Positions 53,110 to 62,748 are shown, counted from the first letter of the stretch. The stretch is DNA of 64,000 bases from Bacteroidota bacterium (GCA_016787485.1 JAEUUL010000024.1:1-64000); one strand, 5' to 3'. Numbers and translations are program-made. Notes: generated by a model not told the origin, from the sequence alone.

Positions 53110-55236
53110 TCAAATACCCTGAAAAGCCTTCACAAATTTAACCCCAAGATTTTGGTTCGGAGGAATATAATCTTTCCATTTATCATTGTTTTTCAATTTG
53201 GGATCCAGCAATTTCCAGAGTGTTTCCCAGTCAATTTCCCCGCTGCCCTTGCGCATCATTTCATTCATGTCTTTCAGCAAGACATTGTTCACAGTCCAGG
53301 TGCCTATTTGTTTGCTGCTCACTATCTGGGCATCGGTGGCATTTTCCAGCACCCGGCTGATATTCTGATAGCCCCCGCAACTGCCAAGCACGGCTACTTT
53401 GGTATTGTTTGTAAGCTGGTCAATGGTGGTACCCAGATGATAGCTGTGTCCCCGATGCACCACAATATCGGGATAGCGGTTCTGGCTTTCGTATAATTTG
53501 CGAAGGGTTTCCAGGCCCGTTTCCGATTTGGGTTTATTGGCATACAATACAATCTTTTTTCCGGTTACCGATTCAATTTTAACATAGTCTGCAGCCTCTG
53601 TAACCTTATAGTTTTTATCTGTGCGGAACTGCGCAGTAAAACTGGCATAGGCTGCTTCACCGTCCTCATCATCGTAATAAATGTGTTGCTGCACATTTTT
53701 TCCATCGGGAAACAAAAGGCCTGCTTCAACCCTGCTCAGATCGGGAATATCAAAACGCAGTGCTGAGCCGGTAATTTCATTGGGGTTTTGTCCGCACAAT
53801 TTGTAGAGCAGCCCATACAGTCTGGCACCATATGTGTTGCCTGCAACAAAACATCGCTGCAATTCCCTTTTCAGTTTCCCTGCCAGCAACTGCCGCAAAC
53901 TACTGTCAGCTATGCTGCCGTATATATCTGCGACTTCTACGGCAGGCGCCAGGTTCCCACCGGTTTTTTCAAGGTCTTTTACAATCTCATCAAGCAGTTG
54001 GTCTTTTTCTGCTGCAGACATGGTGTTCAGCATAGGCTGCAGGGAATTGTACCCGGCAGCGGTTTGTATAAACGTTCGAAACCGGTTGAATTCGATTTTC
54101 TGAAAAAACACAAACAGACTGCTGTCTTTGCGTTTGGCCATCATCCGCTTGAAAAGTCCCAGAAATGAGGAAGTGAAAATTTCATCACGGCTGTAAACGA
54201 TGAGGTTGTAAATCTCTTCTGCACTCAGATTTTTGGCGAGGGCAAAACGAATGCGTTCATCTTTTTCATCGTGCAGCAAATTGATTTTGCGCACCACTTT
54301 CAGGCTGTGTTCTTTGATTTCGTCGTCCACGGAGTACGAACCCAGAATGTTCTGTTTCCGGCGCAGTTCGCACAGGGTGCTGTACCATTTGTCGGGATTT
54401 GCAGCCAGATTTTCACTTTCTTCAATTGAAAGTTTGCCATTATACACCAGGTCGATATTTGTAAATCCGCTGCTGCTGCGGCCGTATTCGCTGTAAATTT
54501 CATACAGTTTCAGCACCACCGGGTCTTTGCTCATTTTGAGGACATTGTTTACCGGGTGGCCTGTACCAAAGTATTGTTTAATGGCATTGGGGTCATTGCG
54601 GGCCACTGTTTCCAGAATATCAAGGAACCATTTTTCACGGTTGTAATCCAGATATTTGGTGAGCACATCGTACGGTTTTTTTGTAGCTGCAAATTTCAGA
54701 CACTCATTGGCATAGCCGCGTTTCACGTAGAAAGGAATACATTCAAGAGCCATGGGAATATGGTTTTTGAGCAATTCCATATCCTTTTGGGTGCCTTGAT
54801 TTGCTGAGAGATCCCGAACCATGGTAAAATATTGTTCGAAAAAGCCCAGATAACGTGCATTGGTTTTATTCAGTCCCTGCAGGTTTTGAACAAGTGCAGT
54901 ATAAAACCCGGCATATTCAGCGGCAGGAAAAGCCGTTTTCTGCAAATTGACCTGAATCTCATCCAGGAGCCTGAAGTAAACATCTTTGCTGCGGCGGGTT
55001 TGTGCGGCTGTTGGGAATTTGATTGCAGAATCCCGCTTGCCATCGAGCATATCAAGCCGCAATTGTTCAGCATCTGCCAGTCCGGGCCATGCTTCCCGTG
55101 GCTGCGCGTTTAAAGCGGTCAGGCAGATGAAGGCAATAGTGGCAAATAGCCCTTTGCAAATTCCCAGAGAACAATGCCTGCTGCAACCGAAATGTTGAGG
55201 GAATGCTTGGTGCCGGCCTGGGGAATTTCTATGCAT
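53110..55236 (-). CDS. Secreted protein of unknown function with possible clan CD-like His/Cys pair
   Basis: 708 residues from the ATG at 55236, which lies 118 nt inside the preceding trmH gene. The hydrophobic signal (GLFATIAFICLTALNAQ) begins only at residue 30, so the real start may be a non-standard codon nearer to it. About residues 50-450 are helical with no repeat that I recognise. Near the C-terminus, VVHRGHSYHLG (His597) and KVAVLGSCGGYQN (Cys620) resemble the His and Cys blocks of clan CD peptidases or CHAT domains, though only 23 residues apart. I do not recognise the family; protease function is a hypothesis. It probably forms an operon with trmH and the redoxin. Confidence 0.72.
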   Translation of the reverse strand: MHRNSPGRHQAFPQHFGCSRHCSLGICKGLFATIAFICLTALNAQPREAWPGLADAEQLRLDMLDGKRDSAIKFPTAAQTRRSKDVYFRLLDEIQVNLQKTAFPAAEYAGFYTALVQNLQGLNKTNARYLGFFEQYFTMVRDLSANQGTQKDMELLKNHIPMALECIPFYVKRGYANECLKFAATKKPYDVLTKYLDYNREKWFLDILETVARNDPNAIKQYFGTGHPVNNVLKMSKDPVVLKLYEIYSEYGRSSSGFTNIDLVYNGKLSIEESENLAANPDKWYSTLCELRRKQNILGSYSVDDEIKEHSLKVVRKINLLHDEKDERIRFALAKNLSAEEIYNLIVYSRDEIFTSSFLGLFKRMMAKRKDSSLFVFFQKIEFNRFRTFIQTAAGYNSLQPMLNTMSAAEKDQLLDEIVKDLEKTGGNLAPAVEVADIYGSIADSSLRQLLAGKLKRELQRCFVAGNTYGARLYGLLYKLCGQNPNEITGSALRFDIPDLSRVEAGLLFPDGKNVQQHIYYDDEDGEAAYASFTAQFRTDKNYKVTEAADYVKIESVTGKKIVLYANKPKSETGLETLRKLYESQNRYPDIVVHRGHSYHLGTTIDQLTNNTKVAVLGSCGGYQNISRVLENATDAQIVSSKQIGTWTVNNVLLKDMNEMMRKGSGEIDWETLWKLLDPKLKNNDKWKDYIPPNQNLGVKFVKAFQGI

Positions 55237-55664
55237 AGGTCACAAATTTCTAATACTTCCTGACTAATACCATCAATTTCATTGCCAAAAACGAAAACAT
55301 GGGGTTTTTCACCCCAAAAAATTTCATGCAATGGAGTGGATTTCACAGCCTGTTCCACAGCTGCGATGGTGTAACCCTCCTTTTTTAGCAACAGCGCAAT
55401 CTCCAGTGCAGATGGGCTGTATTCCCATAAAACAGACTTGTCTGCTCCAATGGCTGTTTTGGTGATTTCCCGGTGTGGCGGGCAGCCTGTAATGCCGCAG
55501 AGAACAATTTTTTCCAGACGGAAAGCATCGGCTGTGCGGAAAACGGAACCCACATTGTGCATACTTCTCACATTATCCAATACCGCAATACATGGAATTT
55601 TGGCGGCTTGCCGGAATTCTTCCGTGCTTAGCCTGTTCAGATTTTGCAGCGATAGCTTCTGCAC
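55119..55664 (-). CDS. TrmH/SpoU-family RNA 2'-O-ribose methyltransferase
   Basis: A 181-residue SPOUT methyltransferase for tRNA or rRNA. It starts at a GTG (55662-55664, reading VQKLSLQNLNRLS), 4 nt after an exact -7 box; the longer frame upstream lies outside the transcript and is unlike the family. SpoU motif 1 is AVLDNVRSMHNVGSVFRTADAF, motif 2 HVFVFGNEIDGIS, and motif 3 IEIPQAGTKHSLNISVAAGIVLWE with the knot. It lacks the N-terminal RNA-binding domain of RlmB, so it is the short TrmL/TrmH type. Its 3' end overlaps the next gene by 118 nt in another frame. Confidence 0.92.
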   Translation of the reverse strand: MQKLSLQNLNRLSTEEFRQAAKIPCIAVLDNVRSMHNVGSVFRTADAFRLEKIVLCGITGCPPHREITKTAIGADKSVLWEYSPSALEIALLLKKEGYTIAAVEQAVKSTPLHEIFWGEKPHVFVFGNEIDGISQEVLEICDLCIEIPQAGTKHSLNISVAAGIVLWEFAKGYLPLLPSSA

Positions 55665-55668
55665 CCCG

Positions 55669-55701
55669 CAAAGGTATGGATTAAGCCATGTGCTGATCAA
55701 A
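55669..55701 (-). promoter_or_regulatory. Promoter of trmH
   Basis: On the minus strand TTTG (55698-55701), 21 nt, then TACCTTTG (55669-55676, exact), 4 nt before the GTG start. It supports a leaderless GTG-start mRNA. Confidence 0.72.
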
Positions 55702-55799
55702 GGGTAAAAGCAGAACCTTGGTTTGGAACAAAAAAAGAAAAGAGAAAGAAAAATATTTACAATGTTCACCTTCATTTTTATGAATCTTTGAACACCCGA

Positions 55800-56525
55800 A
55801 TGAACTTTACCGACTGGATGCTGCAACAAGGTGCCGTTTTGCTCACATCAACCGAGCAGGGACTGTCATTGTTCCGTTTTCCGGGAACTGAAAGGCGGGT
55901 GGAATTTCACCCGCTGCGTGCAACAGAGATTCCGGCAGCAGATATCGTGGTGTGGGAAGATGTATGGCACAGGCACAGGAAGGCAGTACAAAACCGTTTG
56001 CTTTCATTCATGGGTAAATGCCAGCGTTTGCATGGCAGGTTGTGCAGGGTGCAGCGAATTACAAAACCAGAGGCTGAGACTTTTCTTGAGGACTGGCATA
56101 CAGCAGGATATACCGGTGCTGCCTACCATTTCGGACTGTTCCGGCAGAAGGAGCTTGTGGCTGTGGCGAGTTTTTCAAAATCACGCACGCTTACAAAGCG
56201 TGAAAAACCTTTGCGTTCCTGCGAACTGATACAATACGCCACAAAAGGAGGATACCGTGTGGCGGGCGGACTGGGTAAACTCCTGCAATTTGCAGCCGAA
56301 GACCGCAGGTTTGAACACTTAATGACATACGCCGATCTGGAGTGGACTGACGGGGCTGTATACCGCAGACTGGGTTTTAAGGAGGATTCACATACGGAAC
56401 CTATCCGTTTTCTGGTGCACGAAAAAACAAGGGTGCGTGTACCGGCAGGGAGACAAGATGCGGTGGCCGCCGGCTGGGTGAAAATTGCGAACCGCGGCAA
56501 TATCAAATTCGTGAAATTGGTATAA
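55800..56525 (+). CDS. Acyltransferase-fold protein of phage type, unknown function
   Basis: 241 residues from the ATG at 55800; an in-frame TTG four codons earlier lies in the likely -7 region (AATCTTTG). About residues 95-200 have a GNAT-like pattern: FLEDWHTAGYTGAAYHFGLFRQKELVAVASFSKSR, then RSCELIQYATKGGYRVAGGLGKLL and HLMTYADLEWTDGAVYRRLGF. I know this arrangement (conserved Tyr/Gly, CELIRY and YADxRWSxGxLY blocks) from phage-encoded and homing-endonuclease-associated proteins. No nuclease motif is present here. It is divergent from trmH and has its own terminator. Function unknown. Confidence 0.7.
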   Translation: MNFTDWMLQQGAVLLTSTEQGLSLFRFPGTERRVEFHPLRATEIPAADIVVWEDVWHRHRKAVQNRLLSFMGKCQRLHGRLCRVQRITKPEAETFLEDWHTAGYTGAAYHFGLFRQKELVAVASFSKSRTLTKREKPLRSCELIQYATKGGYRVAGGLGKLLQFAAEDRRFEHLMTYADLEWTDGAVYRRLGFKEDSHTEPIRFLVHEKTRVRVPAGRQDAVAAGWVKIANRGNIKFVKLV

Positions 56526-56526
56526 A

Positions 56527-56555
56527 AAAAGTCCGGCGTATTTGCACCGGACTTT
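56527..56555. terminator. Terminator between the 55800 gene and the coiled-coil gene
   Basis: The stem AAAGTCCGG / CCGGACTTT with a 10-nt loop is preceded by an A-run, so it works best for the minus-strand gene. Confidence 0.8.
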
Positions 56556-56577
56556 AACAAACGGATGTTTGAAAGAA

Positions 56578-57525
56578 TTAATTCAATTCAAATGTATTCT
56601 TCTGTTTCAGCAACTGACGGGACCACAGCTCAGTAGTGTACTTGCCCTTTTTCAGTTTCCCTGCTACGGTTCCGGAAGTGGGGTAATACCATTTCACTTT
56701 GTGCATTTCACCATCAGAAATAATGGTTTGTTTCAGTGAATACACACTGCTTTTATCGGCCAGTTTCTGATTGCTGGTACTCAACACTTCACCTTCGGGT
56801 CCGATGAGACGGATGGTTACTTCTTCTTCTACCGGTTCTTTAATCAGCGGATTGTCCAGCACATCGAAAGTGATTTTCAGTTTTTCTATGCTCTTGGCTT
56901 TGGTGCTTTCCACCTGCTGATCACCTTTTTTGGCAATACCTGCGGTAATCAGTGTACCAAACTGGGGAATGGCTCCGCGGGCAATGCGGTCTTTCATATC
57001 GGCATTTTCCCTTTCCATATTGGCTTTGCCATCTTTTTCTGCCTGCACCTGGGCCGCATAGTCGTCGCGCTGTTTGGTTATTTCGCTGATTTGCGCCATG
57101 AGTGAGTTTACTTTTTCTTTTTCTTCCTCCAGCAGTTTTTTCAATTCAGCCAGTTTTTTCTGCTCCTCTTTGGTCAGCGGTTTTCCACCGCTACTGGCTA
57201 TGGCAGAACCGGCATTGGTAACGCTGGCACGCAAAGAAGCAATCTGTGAAAGCAATGCTGCAATGCGCGGATTTTTATCTCCTTCGAGCTCGTCAATTTT
57301 GCTTCCCAGCCGTTGATTCTCCTCCTGATAATTGGTAAGTAAAGGACGGATAGAATCTTCCATTTTTTGCAATGCACGCTGTAAAGAATCTTTGGTGGCC
57401 AGGACTTCCAACTTTTCCTTCACCGCTTTGTCCCCGGCAGACTTTTTCCAGGCTAGGAATCCGTTGCCGGCCAGTGAAAGCAGTAACAGTACCCCTAATA
57501 CTGCTGCAAGTGTGTTCTTGTTCAT
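56578..57525 (-). CDS. Membrane-anchored coiled-coil protein
   Basis: 315 residues. An N-terminal anchor (LAAVLGVLLLLSLAGNGFLAW) is followed by a long heptad-rich coiled coil at about 28-175, broken by a Gly/Ser stretch (NAGSAIASSGGKPL). The C-terminal 120 residues are a beta-rich domain (KLKITFDVLDNPLIKEPVEEEVTIRLIGPEGEVL, then MHKVKWYYPTSGTVAGKLKKGKYTTELWS). I do not recognise a named family, but similar anchor, coiled-coil and beta-domain proteins are frequent in Bacteroidota. Gap to the upstream thioredoxin-like gene is 53 nt on the same strand, so cotranscription with it is possible. Confidence 0.75.
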   Translation of the reverse strand: MNKNTLAAVLGVLLLLSLAGNGFLAWKKSAGDKAVKEKLEVLATKDSLQRALQKMEDSIRPLLTNYQEENQRLGSKIDELEGDKNPRIAALLSQIASLRASVTNAGSAIASSGGKPLTKEEQKKLAELKKLLEEEKEKVNSLMAQISEITKQRDDYAAQVQAEKDGKANMERENADMKDRIARGAIPQFGTLITAGIAKKGDQQVESTKAKSIEKLKITFDVLDNPLIKEPVEEEVTIRLIGPEGEVLSTSNQKLADKSSVYSLKQTIISDGEMHKVKWYYPTSGTVAGKLKKGKYTTELWSRQLLKQKNTFELN

Positions 57526-57578
57526 AATTGTTTTACGTGATGTGCAATATTAAGTAAAAAAATCCCCCTGTGTGCAAA

Positions 57579-58865
57579 TTACTTCTTTACCCCGTCCAGA
57601 TATTCGGACACTTGTAACGGAGAAATCCCGTTGAACAGCACTTTTTGTTTGCGGTTAATCAGTATTCCTGAAGGAATTTTTTTCACTTTCAACAACCCGT
57701 TTATGTCATTGCTGCTGAAACCCTGCAACAATTCAATATCATACCTTTTATTGTAGCGGTATACATATCTTCCGCTGGCACCGTAATTGAGGCACAACAC
57801 AGTAAAATCCTTTTTACGCAATCTGCCCAGCGCATGCAATGCCGCACTATCCTGCGCAAACTCCTCTGCCCCATCGCGCCAAACATATATATAAACGGTT
57901 TTGCCTTTCAGCTTCCGCACCGATTTTCTTTTCTGGGGTTTGGTGGCAGTGCAATACTTGAATCGTGGTATTTTTTCTCCGGTATTCAATGTGTTTTTCA
58001 GCCAGGCTGCTGTGTCCCGCAGTAAAATCAATTCTGCGACTTCCATATCAATGCCCAAAACCGTGTAGGCTGCATTGTTCCACTCCAGATAGGCTTTGCC
58101 TTTTGCATTGAGTGTTATTCCCTGCAAATTATCGGGCGTTTTGTTGTAATCGGTAATCATGACCACATCGGTCTCATGGTCACCATAATTTCCATTGCAA
58201 TTTTCGTCTTTTACAGCAATAAGAAAACTATCCGAGCTGCTTTTCCATCTGCCTGCCAATACATTTAACCTGCGTTCGCGAAAGCAGGATGCGCTGCCCA
58301 GAAAGAAACGGTTTCCCTGCACTGCTTCCACACTGCGGTCATTCATATTGGCAAACATGGGAAACTGATCTACCGGAAAATGCTCCAACCATAGTTTAAA
58401 CCCATTATAATTGTCACCCGCCAAATGTATGATTGCAGGTTTTGACATTGTCATCGTATCCGGATTTCCATCGTCGGTCAGGTTAAAGTTGTGATTGCGG
58501 TCTACCCATATGCGGGTGGGATAGGCAGTCCAGCCCGGGTTTTCTATTACCAGCAGGGAATGGCTGCCGGAAAACTTATCCTGAACGGAGCCATCATAAA
58601 CCCAGGCATAGGCCATGCGCATGTTTTTATTGTATGCAGGAGGCACGATGTTTCTCCAATACACGGGCTCGCCCTTAACAGCGCTGCTCACGTCCAGAGG
58701 ATTTGAGACAGAGTCACCCTGCAGAAAAAATGTTTGGGTAACCATAATCAACTTAGAGTACTGCGCATCCTCTACCCTTTCAGTCAACGGAATGCGCAGC
58801 GTTTGCGCCTGCATCCATGCCGGGAGAATGGCAAAGATTGTAAGAAAACAGGATGTAAACCTCAT
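57579..58865 (-). CDS. Secreted protein with cysteine-free thioredoxin-like C-terminal domain
   Basis: 428 residues with a Sec signal peptide (MRFTSCFLTIFAILPAWMQA). The first 300 residues are beta-rich with Asp/Asn-rich calcium-like loops (WVDRNHNFNLTDDGNPD, KDENCNGNYGDHETD), each looking like a small lipoprotein-type repeat. The last 110 residues follow a thioredoxin pattern (KTVYIYVWRDGAEEFAQD, FTVLCLNYG, VKKIPSGILINRKQKVLFNGISP) with the cis-Pro site kept but no CxxC, so it should not be a redox enzyme. Likely periplasmic or exported. It follows the 50-aa membrane protein by 30 nt and may be in the lon operon. Confidence 0.75.
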   Translation of the reverse strand: MRFTSCFLTIFAILPAWMQAQTLRIPLTERVEDAQYSKLIMVTQTFFLQGDSVSNPLDVSSAVKGEPVYWRNIVPPAYNKNMRMAYAWVYDGSVQDKFSGSHSLLVIENPGWTAYPTRIWVDRNHNFNLTDDGNPDTMTMSKPAIIHLAGDNYNGFKLWLEHFPVDQFPMFANMNDRSVEAVQGNRFFLGSASCFRERRLNVLAGRWKSSSDSFLIAVKDENCNGNYGDHETDVVMITDYNKTPDNLQGITLNAKGKAYLEWNNAAYTVLGIDMEVAELILLRDTAAWLKNTLNTGEKIPRFKYCTATKPQKRKSVRKLKGKTVYIYVWRDGAEEFAQDSAALHALGRLRKKDFTVLCLNYGASGRYVYRYNKRYDIELLQGFSSNDINGLLKVKKIPSGILINRKQKVLFNGISPLQVSEYLDGVKK

Positions 58866-58895
58866 GGATTGTCTGCCTCTGTTATGCGGTCAAAA

Positions 58896-59048
58896 TTAAC
58901 TGCAAAACCTGATCAGCATAACCACAATGGCTATCAAAAAGAGAAAGATACTGATTTTGTTGATTCCATGCATAAGTTTCAGGTTGGTATTGGACCCGGA
59001 ACCCTGCCTGCGGAAAGTGAGATATGACCAGATTTTGCGGAAAATCAT
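58896..59048 (-). CDS. 50-residue single-span membrane protein
   Basis: A short frame with ATG at 59046-59048 and TAA at 58896-58898. The N-terminus is basic (MIFRKIWSYLTFRRQGSGSN), then NLKLMHGINKIS, and the rest is one membrane helix (IFLFLIAIVVMLIRFC). It begins 11 nt after the lon stop and ends 30 nt before the next gene, all on one strand, so it fills what would otherwise be an empty gap. The basic head, MHGIN phrase and terminal helix fit a small conserved Bacteroidota family (DUF6728-like; this name is from memory). Function unknown; a link with Lon is only positional. Confidence 0.7.
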   Translation of the reverse strand: MIFRKIWSYLTFRRQGSGSNTNLKLMHGINKISIFLFLIAIVVMLIRFCS

Positions 59049-59059
59049 CGGATGTAATC

Positions 59060-61585
59060 TTACACTGTGGGTGATTCTGCCGACTTAAGGGCGGCCTTGC
59101 GCACTGGTTCCATGGTATCTATGGGATTGTCGGCAAAGTCACGGAGCAGCGCTATGTCCAGCACTTCCAGCATGTTTTTCACGTAGCTGAATTTCATGCC
59201 TTTCAGGTAACCCGGATTGATATCCTCTATGTCTTTGCGGTTGGCTTCACACAAAATTACATGGGTAATGCCGGCCCGGCGCGCAGCAAGAATTTTTTCC
59301 TTGATGCCTCCTACCGGAAGCACTTTACCCCGCAGTGTAATTTCCCCGGTCATGGCCAGATGGCTTTTTACCTTGCGCTGGGTAAATAACGAAGCCAGAG
59401 AAGTGAGTATGGTAATACCCGCACTGGGTCCGTCTTTGGGAATGGCACCGGCCGGAAAATGCACATGCACATCCCAGTGGTCAAATACACGGGCATCAAT
59501 ATCCAGATAATCGGAATGTGCCTTAAGGAAACTACGGGCAAGGGTTACTGATTCTTTCATCACATCACCCAATTGACCGGTAATGTGAAAGTTGCCTTTT
59601 CCCGGTATCAGTTTGCTTTCCACAAACAAGACAGATCCGCCCATGGGACTCCAGGCCAGACCTGTTACCACCCCGGGCCATTGATTGCTCTCATACATTT
59701 CCGGTTCCATTTTTTCAGAACCCAGTATTTTTTCAACCTCAGGCAGGCCAAGTGTTTTTTTCAGGGCTTCGCCCATGGCTATGCTTTTGGCTGCATTGCG
59801 CGCCAGAGCTGCTATTTTCTTATCCAGACCGCGCACACCGCTTTCTCGGGTATACTGCTCTATCACCAGCTCCAGGGCTTTGTCAGACAGGTTGAAATCT
59901 TTGGTCTTCAGGCCATGTGCTTTGCGCTGTTTGGGTATCAGGTATTTCTTCCCGATTTCCACTTTCTCCTCCAGACTGTATCCGCTGATGTCGATAATCT
60001 CCATACGGTCGAGCAAAGCGGGTTGGATGCTGTCCAGTGAATTTGCTGTGGCTATGAACAATACCTTGCTCAGGTCATAATCCAGTTCGAGGTAATTGTC
60101 ATAGAATGTACTGTTCTGCTCAGGATCCAGCACTTCAAGCATAGCACTGCTCGGATCTCCCCGAAAGTCGCGGCCCATTTTGTCTATTTCATCCAGTACA
60201 TAAACAGGATTGCTGGTGCCTACCTTTTTCAGGTTCTGAATAATCCGGCCCGGCATAGCCCCGATATAGGTTTTGCGGTGACCGCGTATTTCACTTTCAT
60301 CGTGAAGACCGCCCAGACTCATGCGCACATACTTGCGGCCCAATGCCCTGGCAATACTGCGACCCAGACTGGTTTTTCCCACACCCGGAGGTCCGTAGAG
60401 GCAAATAATGGGACTTTTCATATCCCCTTTCAATTTCAGCACCGCCAGATATTCCAGAATGCGCTTTTTTACTTTTTCCAGCCCGAAATGGTCTTCATCC
60501 AGCACCTTTTCGGCGTGTTTCAGGTCGAAATTGTCTTTGGTATACTCATCCCAGGGCAGGTCCAGCATCAACTGCACATAGTTGAGCCCTACTGAATAAT
60601 CGGGAGATGCGGGGTTGACCCGCTGCAGACGGTCCAGCTCTCGGTTGAAATGCTGGTGCACAGATTGGGGCCACTTTTTCTGGTTACCCTTTTCACGCAG
60701 ATTCAGAATTTCCTTATCCGGACTGTCGCCACCCAGTTCCTCCTGCAAAGCGCGTATCTGCTGCTGAAGGAAATACTCTTTCTGCTGCTTGTCAATATCA
60801 GTACGCACCTTATTCTGAATCTGATCTTTCAGTTCCAGCATCTGCAACTCGTGGGTTACATACTCCAGCACGGTGGTAGCACGGTGGGTAGGATCTGTAT
60901 CGTTGAGGATTTCCTGTTTTTCGGCGACTGAAATATTCAGGTTGCTGGCCACAAAATGAACCAAAAACCGGCTGCTGTCTATATTTCGCAGGGCAATGCT
61001 TGCCTCACTGGGAATATTGGGTGCCAGATTGATGATGCTGTGGCTGGTATCGCGGATGGAATCAATAATGGCTTTGTACTCCTTATCCTCCTTCTGTTTC
61101 TGATCGGGCAACGCTTTTACTTTTGCCCTGAGGTAGGGCTCAGACTGTGTGAGTTCTGTGAGCTCTATGCGCTTTCTGCCCTGAATGATTACCGTAGTGC
61201 TGCCATCTGGCATTCGCATCATACGCACAATCTCTGCCAGGGTACCCACAGTATAAAGGTCCTCGAATGACGGGTCTTCTATTTCCGGATTGCGCTGAGA
61301 TACAACCCCTATAATCTTATCCTTTTTATTGGCTTCGCGGATTAACCGGATGCTTTTATCCCTGCCGACTGTAATTGGGAAAACCACACCTGGAAACAGC
61401 ACGGTGTTGCGTATCGTGAGTATGGGTAGTTCTTCGGGTACGGGCAGTTTGTTGTTTTCATCTTCATCCTGCTTGGAAAACAGCATAAACTCCTGGCTTT
61501 CGTCGTTCTCGAAATCGCCCTGAAAACCGAACATTGCTTCTTTGGGTTCGAACATGTGTAGAAACCTTGTCAATGGATATGCCAT
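59060..61585 (-). CDS. lon: ATP-dependent protease Lon
   Basis: Lon degrades misfolded and regulatory proteins in the cytoplasm. 841 residues from the ATG at 61583-61585; in-frame ATGs at residues 11 and 18 are also possible. The N-terminal LON domain starts [20 protein letters not shown]. The AAA+ module has Walker [19 protein letters not shown], Walker [14 protein letters not shown] and the sensor region [20 protein letters not shown]. The C-terminal protease domain has the catalytic Ser in [13 protein letters not shown] and the Lys in [15 protein letters not shown]. The N-terminal acidic stretch ([12 protein letters not shown]) is usual in Bacteroidota. Ends 11 nt before the small membrane gene. 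Confidence 0.97.
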   Translation of the reverse strand: MAYPLTRFLHMFEPKEAMFGFQGDFENDESQEFMLFSKQDEDENNKLPVPEELPILTIRNTVLFPGVVFPITVGRDKSIRLIREANKKDKIIGVVSQRNPEIEDPSFEDLYTVGTLAEIVRMMRMPDGSTTVIIQGRKRIELTELTQSEPYLRAKVKALPDQKQKEDKEYKAIIDSIRDTSHSIINLAPNIPSEASIALRNIDSSRFLVHFVASNLNISVAEKQEILNDTDPTHRATTVLEYVTHELQMLELKDQIQNKVRTDIDKQQKEYFLQQQIRALQEELGGDSPDKEILNLREKGNQKKWPQSVHQHFNRELDRLQRVNPASPDYSVGLNYVQLMLDLPWDEYTKDNFDLKHAEKVLDEDHFGLEKVKKRILEYLAVLKLKGDMKSPIICLYGPPGVGKTSLGRSIARALGRKYVRMSLGGLHDESEIRGHRKTYIGAMPGRIIQNLKKVGTSNPVYVLDEIDKMGRDFRGDPSSAMLEVLDPEQNSTFYDNYLELDYDLSKVLFIATANSLDSIQPALLDRMEIIDISGYSLEEKVEIGKKYLIPKQRKAHGLKTKDFNLSDKALELVIEQYTRESGVRGLDKKIAALARNAAKSIAMGEALKKTLGLPEVEKILGSEKMEPEMYESNQWPGVVTGLAWSPMGGSVLFVESKLIPGKGNFHITGQLGDVMKESVTLARSFLKAHSDYLDIDARVFDHWDVHVHFPAGAIPKDGPSAGITILTSLASLFTQRKVKSHLAMTGEITLRGKVLPVGGIKEKILAARRAGITHVILCEANRKDIEDINPGYLKGMKFSYVKNMLEVLDIALLRDFADNPIDTMEPVRKAALKSAESPTV

Positions 61586-61769
61586 TCAAGGAGGCGGGGT
61601 TCAAATATCGCATATTCCGGACAGAATTGCAGGCAGAACAGAATAATTCGATACACGGGTCGGGTTTATGCCATTATGACAGCGCCAATGTCATATAAAG
61701 GTGAAACTCCTTTGTGAAATTGGGGGAAAAGGGTTGGAATTGTGTATGAAAGTACGAAATTTGCGAACC

Positions 61770-61785
61770 GAAACTAAAAAACAAA
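61770..61785 (+). promoter_or_regulatory. A-rich leader motif of the 61791 lipoprotein
   Basis: GAAACTAAAAAACAAA, ending 5 nt before the ATG, is identical to the leader motif at 2413-2428. An AAATTTG upstream (61758-61764) may be the end of a -7 box. Confidence 0.45.
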
Positions 61786-61790
61786 TCCAT

Positions 61791-62651
61791 ATGAAATTCA
61801 AATTCCAACACATTCTGATGGCTCTGGCGGTTCCCGCTATTGCCCTGCTTGCCGCATGCGGCGATGACGGAACAACCAGTGCTCCTAAACCTACCCTTAC
61901 ATTCCAAACCGGTGCCGGATTCACATTCAGTGCTGCACAGGCACAGGTAGACTCTGTGATGACCATTGGTATGATTGCAACCAGCAACGACAAGAAACTG
62001 AAAATGATTCAGGTGAAATTGTCTACCAACGGCGGAACTGCCGGCGTGGTTAAAGACACCATCACCAGCGCCAAAACCATTACCTGGGTTTACAAATACA
62101 AAGTACAGGGTACTGTAGGTGATGTGCTTACACTGACTGCTCTGGTTACTGACGACAATGGTGAAACTGCAAGCCAGAGTTTCAACATTGAGATTGTTCC
62201 TCCCCAGGCTCCTGTAAAACTGGTTCAGAACCAACAAGTATGGAATCTGCAAGGCCCGAACAAAGGTGCTTATGACCTGAACCTCGAAGCTGAAGTAGGT
62301 GCAGGACAACCTCCTCTGACCAAAGATTTGCTGGATAAAACCACAAGCACTGCTCCTATTACTTTCTCCAAAGCATGGACCAGTGGCAATGGTACTACCA
62401 AATTTGTACGTGTTACCAAAAATGACTGGGACAACACCACCAATTCCAACTACCTGTGGAACCTTTACAAAACCAATGCTGCGAATACCACCACCAGCAT
62501 TTCCAACCTTGCTTTGGGTGACTACATCCTGGTAAAAACCGGACAAAGTGTACCTTTCAGTATTTACATTATCCGTGTGGATGAGGTGAAAGACACCCCT
62601 TCAGACAACAACGACTACGTAAAATTCAGCTTTTACAAAGCCGATATCTGA
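61791..62651 (+). CDS. Lipoprotein of unknown function
   Basis: 286 residues from the ATG at 61791; the longer frame lies in the 5' region. The lipoprotein signal MKFKFQHILMALAVPAIALLAAC has lipobox LAAC, then GDDGT. The mature part has an Ig-like domain (PTLTFQTGAGFTFSAAQAQVDSVMTIGMIATSNDKKLKMIQVKLSTN, VLTLTALVTDDNGETASQSFNIEIVP). A second beta domain follows with Thr/Asn-rich strands and a SKAWTSGNGTTKFVRVTKNDWDNT segment. The pattern is that of abundant surface lipoproteins. I do not recognise a named family. The strong A-rich leader, good terminator and regular codons suggest high expression, which is inference. Confidence 0.78.
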   Translation: MKFKFQHILMALAVPAIALLAACGDDGTTSAPKPTLTFQTGAGFTFSAAQAQVDSVMTIGMIATSNDKKLKMIQVKLSTNGGTAGVVKDTITSAKTITWVYKYKVQGTVGDVLTLTALVTDDNGETASQSFNIEIVPPQAPVKLVQNQQVWNLQGPNKGAYDLNLEAEVGAGQPPLTKDLLDKTTSTAPITFSKAWTSGNGTTKFVRVTKNDWDNTTNSNYLWNLYKTNAANTTTSISNLALGDYILVKTGQSVPFSIYIIRVDEVKDTPSDNNDYVKFSFYKADI

Positions 62652-62677
62652 TTTCGTACGACGAAGATTGTTACTGG

Positions 62678-62708
62678 AAAACCTGCCCGCAAGGCAGGTT
62701 TTCTTTTT
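62678..62708 (+). terminator. Terminator of the 61791 lipoprotein
   Basis: A perfect 10-bp stem AAAACCTGCC / GGCAGGTTTT with loop CGCAA is followed by CTTTTT. Confidence 0.92.
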
Positions 62709-62748
62709 GTGTACAGCTTTCGCCCCGAATTGCTTTTTTTTGTAGCCA

